From Parvibaculum sp040216885 (GTDB lineage Bacteria > Pseudomonadota > Alphaproteobacteria > Parvibaculales > Parvibaculaceae): 64,000 bases of DNA. Positions within the stretch are counted from its first letter, which is position 1; every line of letters begins with the position of its first letter. The DNA is taken from positions 193,309 through 257,308 of the forward strand of contig JAVJOG010000017.1 of NCBI GenBank assembly GCA_040216885.1, written 5' to 3'. The notes under the pieces are model-generated. The model did no database searches, was not told where the DNA came from, and saw only the letters and a list, made by a program, of their open reading frames with translations. The position numbers were made by a program, and so were the translations under genes. Below, in pieces: positions 58,175-64,000 of the stretch.

Positions 58175-58690
58175 CTAGTCACCGCTAGCATTATTATGCA
58201 TCTTCAAGGATTGTGCATTGCGGCGACTGTCGCGATAGAGCCAGACCATCCGATCAAAGGTCCATAGCTTGGCTCCCATGGTCGTCGTCAGCCCCCACAG
58301 CGTGATCCAAGGATTCAGCCTGATCAGCCCCCAAGCAAGGATCGCAAATCCTAGCGCGTTGGCCACCGTCAGGATTGCGACAGCACGGCCATGATTGTGT
58401 TTGAAGTCTTCTTGCTCCATAAAGAGACGCTCGCCGAATGTGCCTTGGGAGGCCCAGGTGTCGGTGCACGCGGGCTTGGCGAATAGCCGCGGGTTCGCCC
58501 AGGTCCAGAGCAGGCACAGTCCGATCGGAACAAGCGCCCACCAGCCAAGCCAGACACGGCTCCAGACGGCCAGCGCAACAAGGGGCAGGATCGTCATGCG
58601 CGAGTAAACGCTCCACGGATTGGCATGCCGGGCCCAGGCGGCATCGTCCATTGCCATGCCTGATTGCGCGATTCGAAACAGCGCTTTCAT
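58175..58690 (-). CDS. DUF6653 family membrane protein
   Basis: A 171-residue protein with about four hydrophobic helices. The segment WARHANPWSVYSRM near the N terminus and DRMVWLYRD near the C terminus recall the DUF6653 family of unknown function. It lies 25 bases downstream of the tetR-type gene on the same strand and is probably co-transcribed. Confidence 0.75.
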   Translation of the reverse strand: MKALFRIAQSGMAMDDAAWARHANPWSVYSRMTILPLVALAVWSRVWLGWWALVPIGLCLLWTWANPRLFAKPACTDTWASQGTFGERLFMEQEDFKHNHGRAVAILTVANALGFAILAWGLIRLNPWITLWGLTTTMGAKLWTFDRMVWLYRDSRRNAQSLKMHNNASGD

Positions 58691-58715
58691 GGCTGCACCG
58701 TCTGATCAGAGCAGG

Positions 58716-59342
58716 CTAGCGGGGTTGCAGCCCTTCCATCATGATCCTGTGGGCGGCATGCAGGCGCTCGGAAATACCGGTCCGATCCTCGCCGGATAAG
58801 GGGCCTGTCCGGTCGATTGCCAGCTGTGACATGCCGTGTACGAGCGACCACGCCGCAAAGGCCGCCGCCCGGGGATCGCCATCGCGGAATGTGCCCGCCG
58901 CCATGCCGTCGCGCATTACCTCGACGAGTGCGTTGAAAGCCGCAAGGCCCGCCGTGCGAACGTCCTCGGCATGTGCACTTGCTCTCCGCGGCCCGAACAT
59001 CAACCGGAACAAGGCCGGTTGTTCGGCAGCGAAGAAGACATAGGCGTGCGCGGTCGCAACCAACTGATCGCCCATATCGGAGCCAGCCGTAAGGCGCGCT
59101 GCTTCGACGGCCGCTTTGAGCTTTTCGAAGCCCCGGATCGCCGTGGCGGCCAGAAGTGCCTCCTTGTCCGCGAAATGATTGTACGGCGCCGTATGACTGA
59201 CGCCGGCCAACTTGGCCGCAGCGCGCAGCGTCAGGTCCTCGCCATCCCTTTCGAGGATCTCCAGAGCGGCCTCGATGAGGGCCTCCCGCAGATTGCCGTG
59301 GTGATAGGGCCGTGTGTCGGCCGTCTCGTTCGCACTGTCCAT
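58716..59342 (-). CDS. TetR/AcrR family regulator
   Basis: A 208-residue repressor. The N-terminal helix-turn-helix is DLTLRAAAKLAGVSHTAPYNHFADKEALLAAT. The ligand domain resembles the WHG/TetR_C group (FFAAEQPALFRLMF). It is divergent from a row of small genes and faces an inverted repeat at 59370-59407 that is its likely operator. Confidence 0.93.
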   Translation of the reverse strand: MDSANETADTRPYHHGNLREALIEAALEILERDGEDLTLRAAAKLAGVSHTAPYNHFADKEALLAATAIRGFEKLKAAVEAARLTAGSDMGDQLVATAHAYVFFAAEQPALFRLMFGPRRASAHAEDVRTAGLAAFNALVEVMRDGMAAGTFRDGDPRAAAFAAWSLVHGMSQLAIDRTGPLSGEDRTGISERLHAAHRIMMEGLQPR

Positions 59343-59369
59343 GTCTTCTGACTATCTTCAAATCGGTCA

Positions 59370-59407
59370 TGTTGACAAACGTAAGATCGATATTAGCTCT
59401 GTCAACA
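59370..59407. promoter_or_regulatory. Inverted repeat operator in the tetR divergent region
   Basis: TGTTGACA (59370-59377) and TGTCAACA (59400-59407) form an 8-base inverted repeat 22 bases apart. Each arm contains TTGACA reading inward, so each could double as a -35 box for one direction. Position 28 bases before the tetR start fits autorepression. Confidence 0.6.
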
Positions 59408-59437
59408 TTAAAAGGAAACGCACTGAAAGGACCCGTT

Positions 59438-59836
59438 TTGACATTTGATCCGCTGATTGCCGAAGGCTTCGTCATTGCCTCGCATGCCTTTGCGGCCCTT
59501 GCAGCTCTTGTTCTGGGCGCAGTCCAGTTCGCTGCGCCAAAAGGTACGCTGCCTCACCGAACGATCGGCTACATTTGGGCGGCGCTCATGCTGTTCATCG
59601 CAGTCGGCGGCTTCTGGATTTCGGAACTGCAGCTGTGGGGACGCTGGAGCCCAATCCACATCCTCTCCGTTGTTGTGATCATAACCGTTCCGTTAGCGGT
59701 CTGGCGGGCGCACCGACACCAGGTCACCGCGCACAAGCGCGGCATGATCACCCTTTATGCGCTTGCCCTGGTCGTCACGGGCCTTTTCACGCTCTGGCCG
59801 GGTCGCGTTATGCATGAGGTCGTTTTCGGTGCCTGA
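59438..59836 (+). CDS. DUF2306-like membrane protein
   Basis: A 132-residue protein with four hydrophobic helices. The loop KGTLPHRTIGYIWA and the HRHQVTAHKRGMITLYALA stretch are typical of DUF2306, with histidines that may bind haem or metal. A TTG at 59438 has AAAGGA at a proper distance and gives the normal length. An ATG at 59369 is possible but would translate the operator. Divergent from the tetR gene, so probably its target. Confidence 0.72.
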   Translation: MTFDPLIAEGFVIASHAFAALAALVLGAVQFAAPKGTLPHRTIGYIWAALMLFIAVGGFWISELQLWGRWSPIHILSVVVIITVPLAVWRAHRHQVTAHKRGMITLYALALVVTGLFTLWPGRVMHEVVFGA

Positions 59837-59917
59837 CCTTTTGAGTGAAGCAAGCTCACAACCGCCCGAACCGCTTCGCAAGCGGTAGCGGTCAATACAA
59901 TCATTCAGGAGGCAAAC

Positions 59918-60376
59918 ATGCATCACATGATTGCAAGACGCACGGCACGATGGGCGTTCGACCGCCTGTCCGAACGTGATGTCGCCCCCCTGCTGGCGCG
60001 ATGTGCTGAAGACATTCATCATCAATTTGCCGGCGATCATGCGCTCGGCGGTGTGCGTCATTCCAAGCGCGCCATTTCGGAGTGGCTAGACCGGCTTTAC
60101 CGGCTCTTTCCGGAACTGGGGTTTGAAGCGCACAGTGTGCTGGTCAAAGGCCCACCCTGGCATATGATTGTTGCCGTCCTCTGGACGGATCGCGGCAAGG
60201 CCGCCGACGGCGAAGCCTACGAGAACCAGGGGGTTCACGAGCTCCAGATCAGATGGGGCAAACTTGTCTCTCTGCGTGCGCACCTTGACACACAGCACCT
60301 CGTTGGCGTCCTGGACCGAATGGCAGGAAATGGAGTGACTGAAGCCGAGGCGGCTCCGATCGGAGCCAAGCCATGA
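59918..60376 (+). CDS. NTF2/SnoaL-like protein
   Basis: A 152-residue protein with the cone-shaped SnoaL-like pattern: N-terminal helix with RWAFDRLSERDVAPLLARCA, then a polar pocket (HHQFAGDHALGG) and curved strands ending in LQIRWGKLVSLRAHLDTQ. Members act as small enzymes or ligand-binding proteins; the function here is unknown. Its stop overlaps the next start by 4 bases. Confidence 0.75.
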   Translation: MHHMIARRTARWAFDRLSERDVAPLLARCAEDIHHQFAGDHALGGVRHSKRAISEWLDRLYRLFPELGFEAHSVLVKGPPWHMIVAVLWTDRGKAADGEAYENQGVHELQIRWGKLVSLRAHLDTQHLVGVLDRMAGNGVTEAEAAPIGAKP

Positions 60377-60810
60377 CAAGAGCGCGCAGACTTGCAGCGA
60401 TCATCTACGGCGTCTGCGGCGCGATCAGCGTTGTACTCGGTGCGATCTATCTGTTTCGGGCCCGGTTCATGCCCTATCATGGTACGGCTCTCGAGGTCGA
60501 TTGGGAGGCTCTGGATCCGCCGACACAGACGCTGCTTCTGGCATTGATGGATGTCGCCGGCGCCGGATGGGCCGTCACGGGCCTCCTGGTCCTTGTCTTG
60601 GTCGCTATACCATTTCGAGCCGGCGAGCGATGGGCACGCTGGACCGTCCCCGCAACCCTTGCGCTGCTCTATGTCCCGATCCTGTTGGCGACACTGCGAG
60701 TACTCGACCAAACGCCGGCCACGCCGCCTTGGTACGGCAACGCTATAGCCTTGGGTGCGACCATTACTGCATTGATCATCGACCGGCCCTGGCGCCACCT
60801 CGAAAGATGA
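60373..60810 (+). CDS. Four-helix membrane protein of unknown function
   Basis: A 145-residue protein with hydrophobic segments at about 8-28, 53-78, 88-108 and 121-138. No family is recognised. Translationally coupled to the SnoaL-like gene (ATGA overlap). Confidence 0.7.
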   Translation: MTRARRLAAIIYGVCGAISVVLGAIYLFRARFMPYHGTALEVDWEALDPPTQTLLLALMDVAGAGWAVTGLLVLVLVAIPFRAGERWARWTVPATLALLYVPILLATLRVLDQTPATPPWYGNAIALGATITALIIDRPWRHLER

Positions 60811-60860
60811 CGGCCTACTTGGCGGCATCGAGTCAGCGAACGGAATGGAAGGAAACCGAT

Positions 60861-61130
60861 ATGTCACGTTCAGAAACCAGTTCGACAACTGATCACGACC
60901 AACCGATCAGGAACGCCGATGACGAAATTGCCGACAACATCGGTTCACTCAACGGGGGAGCTCCTGCGAAGCATTCAAGCGCCATTGGTGCGATGGCGGT
61001 TGGTGCACTTGCCATCGGTGCCGTAGCAATAGGAGCGCTCGCAATCGGCCGCCTGGCCATCAAATCGGCGCGCATCCGTCGTCTGGAGATCGACGAGCTT
61101 GTTGTCCGGAAACAAACTGATCCGTCTTGA
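60861..61130 (+). CDS. Small protein with hexapeptide-like repeats
   Basis: An 89-residue protein. After a charged N terminus (acidic, about 35 residues) come five near-repeats of the A-(I/V)-G-A-L type (GAMAVGALAIGAVAIGALAIG), then RLAIKSARIRRLEIDELVV. The periodic small/hydrophobic pattern suggests a short beta-solenoid or a membrane hairpin. AAGGAAA before ATG 60861 supports translation. No family named. Confidence 0.65.
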   Translation: MSRSETSSTTDHDQPIRNADDEIADNIGSLNGGAPAKHSSAIGAMAVGALAIGAVAIGALAIGRLAIKSARIRRLEIDELVVRKQTDPS

Positions 61131-61977
61131 AGAGCCAGGAATTGTGACATCATAGCCCGGGGCGAGGCATCACAATGTCTTTGAGGGCTTCGCCTCTCGG
61201 TCACCAATAGGGCACAAGAGTACGGAACTGCGATGAATGAGCCTTGTCTATTGAGGGCAAAAGCCGCAGGCAGGAAAGCCGTTGACCATTGAAACTCTTG
61301 TTTTTCACTGAGCCGAAAAGCAATCTAGATTCGCCCCGCCAAGCAGCGCCAAGAGCGCCTTATTCTCAATCGACCATAATTGACACGGCGAAAAGCTGCC
61401 CACGCTTGGTCGATCGATTGAACGGATCATGATTTCCCAAATGCTCGAAACGTGTCTGTATCCGGCTAGCGCTAACCTCACCCTTTGCGCCGAGGGCCTG
61501 CTGCTCGCTCCTGACTGTTCGTGGCGGGCCCTTCATTATAGGGTTTGGCCTGACAGAGTCGCTCCCGTCAGTTTCGGCAGGACTGTCTGCTGCTCGGCGT
61601 TGGCATGAGTCTGCATCGTTGCGTTCGATACACAAACCGCTTGACCTACGGACCTATATAGGAACCGCGCAACTGGATTTCGCCGGAGCGGCATACGGCC
61701 CCTTTTGGCTGACTGTGCTGACGCCTCTGTTTTTCGGCAAAAGAGCGCTGAGCAAACACCGAGCTAGTCGTCGCGGACCGAACGCTTCATGGTCCGGAAA
61801 GGCATGGGGATACCGTATCCCCGTGGCTATCCAGTCAGAGCTGAAGACATGCGTGACCGTTGATGAACACAGCTCCACCCGAGACAATCAATCCAGTGCC
61901 AATAATCAGGATGAAGCAGAAGGATTGATTGATGCATCCTGATCGGTTTCAATGTCTGCGGGTGAGGAGGGCTGTCC
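61131..61977. other. 847-base region without a convincing gene
   Basis: Base composition is lower in GC than both flanks. Structures seen are an ATTGTGA/TCACAAT inverted repeat (61141-61147 with 61170-61176) and a perfect palindrome GGGGATAC-C-GTATCCCC at 61806-61822. Two open frames of about 90-107 codons (61366-61635 leftward, 61619-61942 rightward) lack family similarity and good start sites. It may be a boundary between elements. Confidence 0.6.
61806..61822. repeat. Perfect 17-base palindrome
   Basis: GGGGATAC and GTATCCCC flank a single central C, about 155 bases before the membrane-protein gene. It could be an operator for the transfer-like genes. Confidence 0.7.
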
Positions 61978-62541
61978 ATGAACCTATTGTTCAAGCGTGA
62001 CCAGAAGTCAGGAACTCTTTTTTCTCTCGTTCCGCTTCGGATCGGCAACAGTGTTATCTTCAATCTGCATGCCGAACTGGAACTGGATGACGAGGAGAAA
62101 GAGCTGGTCAAGCTATATCGGCTGGCCCAAGTCCCGCTCGTTATCAGCGATCCGATCGATGACTTGCGGCAGGCGTTTCGACCGGCGCTCCTGTTGGGTC
62201 TTGTCAGCTTCGTCGTCCTCTGGCTGATCACCCCGACCGGCTTCATGAGTTCGAGCAGCCTTGCCCTGTTGGTCGTCCTCGTCATGACGGTCGTCTACTT
62301 CCGCACGCTGCGCGAACAGATCATCGTGTCCGATCTGACCGAAGGCGGGCGCACCTTCTATTGCGAGAGCATCGTGTTGCTGATCCAGAAGGAGGCCTAC
62401 CTCGAACGTGTCTGCGAATATCTGCGCCAGGTGCTCGAAAGCGCCAAGCACTGGGACGATCGCGAGCGCATTGCGATCCAGCCGCTGAAGAAGGCCGAGG
62501 CCAAGCAGGCCGTGCTGAAGGGCAGCCTCCTTGGTGTTTAG
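61978..62541 (+). CDS. Membrane protein upstream of a P-loop ATPase
   Basis: A 187-residue protein. Residues 1-65 are polar and acidic (ELELDDEEKELVKLYRLAQ). Two hydrophobic helices lie close together at about 68-105 (LLLGLVSFVVLWLITP and SSSLALLVVLVMTVVYF). The C-terminal 80 residues are soluble and charged. A GAGGAGGG ribosome site precedes the ATG. No family recognised. It overlaps the ATPase gene by 8 bases or more, so the two act together, perhaps as membrane anchor and motor. Confidence 0.75.
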   Translation: MNLLFKRDQKSGTLFSLVPLRIGNSVIFNLHAELELDDEEKELVKLYRLAQVPLVISDPIDDLRQAFRPALLLGLVSFVVLWLITPTGFMSSSSLALLVVLVMTVVYFRTLREQIIVSDLTEGGRTFYCESIVLLIQKEAYLERVCEYLRQVLESAKHWDDRERIAIQPLKKAEAKQAVLKGSLLGV

Positions 62542-64000
62542 CCCGATCTATCGCGGTTGGGGGCTGCGGTCCGAGGCCGGACGTCGCCTCAAGCAATCGA
62601 TCACCCGCTTTGGTCTGTCGCGCGAGGCACGGCAGGTGGCAGACTTGGCCGAGAGGGTGGAAGTGCAGTGCCGCAAGCTCAAGCTTGAGACGGACACCGG
62701 CCAACGGCATCTGGCAGAGGCGATCGCGGCCGATGTGCTTGGCCAGTTCCATGACGATGAAGACGCGATCAGGCAGCTGCCGCTCTTTGAGGCTCTGTCA
62801 CAAAGCCTTCACGCGCTGATCGTTACCGAGCGCTGGTTCGCTCTGCCGGCCGCGCCGGTCGTCGAGGCACAGCCGGCCCGGTCGGAACTGTGGGCCATCG
62901 AGGATGGACTGAAACGCACCGAACGCATTCTGACCGACTTCGACGCCACAATGGGCACGATCGCCGATCTTTATGCGGCCTTGCTGGTGCCGATCATCGA
63001 TCAGGTGCCGGCGCTTCTGATTGGCAGCGAAGGTGAGCGCGGCGACATTCGCTTCGAGACGGCCCTGGCCGACACGCTCGATGGCCTGCCCGATATCGTC
63101 GAGGCGATGCTCCAATATCCGTTCGCACCCGAACTGGAAGAGCAGGACACGGTCGATGGCCTGCGCGCGCGCCTTCAATACAACCTGATCCTTGCCTCGG
63201 GTGGCACGCCCGACGACCCGCGGGCGCTGGAAAAGGCCACGCGGTTCCCGACCAAAGCCCCGGCCATGCCTGCCGGCAAGCTGATCGACACCTATCTCGG
63301 CGGCACGCCACTGGCAGACCTGTTCGATGTACGCGTGCCGATCACAATTCCCGAGGCAACGCGGTTTGAGCATCAGCACATCATCGCCGGGTCCGGGCAC
63401 GGCAAGACCCAGACCCTGCAGCACTTCATCTTGCATGACCTCGACGCGGTCGCGGCCGGCGAAGCCTCGATCATCGTCATCGACAGCCAGAGCGATCTGA
63501 TCAACACCATCGCTGGTCTTGATCTCTTCGCCCCTGACGGCCCACTGGCCGACCGGTTCGTGCTGGTCGATCCGACCGATGTCGAATGGCCGGTGGCACT
63601 CAACCTGTTCGACTTCGGGCTCGACCGCATTGACCAGTACTCGCCGCTCGACCGGGAACGACTGATCAACGGCGTCCTCGAGCTTTACGACTTCGTCCTC
63701 GGCTCATTGCTCGATGCCGGCTTGACGCAGAAGCAGACCGTCATCTTCCGATACATCACAAGGCTGCTGCTCCACATCCCGAACGCCACCATCCACACCT
63801 TCCGCGAGCTGCTCGAAGATGGTGGTCTCAAAAAGTACCGGCCGTACGTTGATCAGCTCACCGGATCGGCGCGGGCCTTCTTTGAGACCGAGTTTGAAAG
63901 CCGCGAGTTCGTCTCCACCCGCAAACAGGTGTTGCGCCGGCTCTACGGCATCCTCGAGAACCAGACCTTCGAGCGGATGTTCTCCCATCCCAAGAGCAAG
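62534..64000 (+). CDS. HerA/TraG-like P-loop ATPase, incomplete at window end
   Basis: An open frame of 489 codons runs off the window with no stop. A GTG at 62534 overlapping the upstream stop is the likely start; TTG 62531 is possible. Residues 1-270 are charged and helical. Walker A is GSGHGKT at about 286-292 and Walker B is IIVIDSQSD at 313-321, the arrangement of DNA-pumping ATPases such as conjugative coupling proteins. FVLVDPTDVEWPVALNLFDF and the RKQVLRRLYGILEN stretch follow. Function as a DNA-transfer or related motor is inferred. Confidence 0.75.
   Translation, partial: MFSPIYRGWGLRSEAGRRLKQSITRFGLSREARQVADLAERVEVQCRKLKLETDTGQRHLAEAIAADVLGQFHDDEDAIRQLPLFEALSQSLHALIVTERWFALPAAPVVEAQPARSELWAIEDGLKRTERILTDFDATMGTIADLYAALLVPIIDQVPALLIGSEGERGDIRFETALADTLDGLPDIVEAMLQYPFAPELEEQDTVDGLRARLQYNLILASGGTPDDPRALEKATRFPTKAPAMPAGKLIDTYLGGTPLADLFDVRVPITIPEATRFEHQHIIAGSGHGKTQTLQHFILHDLDAVAAGEASIIVIDSQSDLINTIAGLDLFAPDGPLADRFVLVDPTDVEWPVALNLFDFGLDRIDQYSPLDRERLINGVLELYDFVLGSLLDAGLTQKQTVIFRYITRLLLHIPNATIHTFRELLEDGGLKKYRPYVDQLTGSARAFFETEFESREFVSTRKQVLRRLYGILENQTFERMFSHPKSK

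Noticed and set aside
61366..61942. Two open frames of 89 and 107 codons
   Set aside because: No family similarity, no ribosome sites and lower-GC, non-coding-like composition.

Overview
The window is high-GC chromosomal DNA from an alphaproteobacterium of the Rhizobiales (Hyphomicrobiales) type. Several gene strings typical of that order support this: lptC-lptA-lptB-rpoN-hpf-ptsN, maeB | mutS-glnD-murJ-trpS, and hrpB-actS-actR next to mmcB. No genus can be named safely from the sequence alone.

Positions 1-40700 are almost solid core genome. From left to right they hold the tail of a DUF1150 gene; a leftward LPS-transport/sigma-54/PTS-Ntr operon; sppA-ihfB-lapA and a crystallin-like gene; two RNA methyltransferases with lspA; an acryloyl-CoA-reductase-like gene; a sensorless hybrid kinase; an OlsB-like acyltransferase overlapping maeB tail to tail; mutS-glnD-murJ-trpS; a secreted-protein gene broken by an amber codon; a YCII/ECF sigma pair; a universal stress protein; nfuA behind an Irr-box-like palindrome; an L,D-transpeptidase; mmcB; the ActSR (RegBA) redox two-component system with hrpB; a complete YnjBCD ABC importer; hsp20; and a nucleoside hydrolase facing a ribokinase.

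At 40725-40811 lies tRNA-Leu(CAG). A P4-type integrase follows 154 bp downstream, so the tRNA is the probable insertion site of an island. The island carries an AlpA-like regulator, a DUF985 cupin, and a divergent pair made of a PQQ-type sugar dehydrogenase and a cytochrome P460. A perfect 48-bp tandem duplication lies between these last two. DNA from here to about 45.8 kb is visibly less GC-rich than the core.

From 45794 to 57915 is a two-sided catabolic locus for an unidentified sugar or sugar acid. Leftward genes are an enolase-superfamily dehydratase and two aldehyde dehydrogenases, one resembling alpha-ketoglutarate semialdehyde dehydrogenase. Rightward genes are a Tat-exported binding protein, two permeases, a FadR-type GntR regulator, a cupin, a small dehydrogenase subunit, a GMC flavoenzyme with a four-cysteine cluster, and the ABC ATPase. 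A perfect TGGT-N3-ACCA palindrome sits inside two overlapping divergent promoters, so one regulator could control both arms.

From 58175 to 61130 is a TetR-centred set of small membrane and stress-type genes. An 847-bp stretch without a convincing gene follows. The window ends in a small membrane protein and an incomplete HerA/TraG-like P-loop ATPase, which look like the start of a DNA-transfer or other ATP-driven module.
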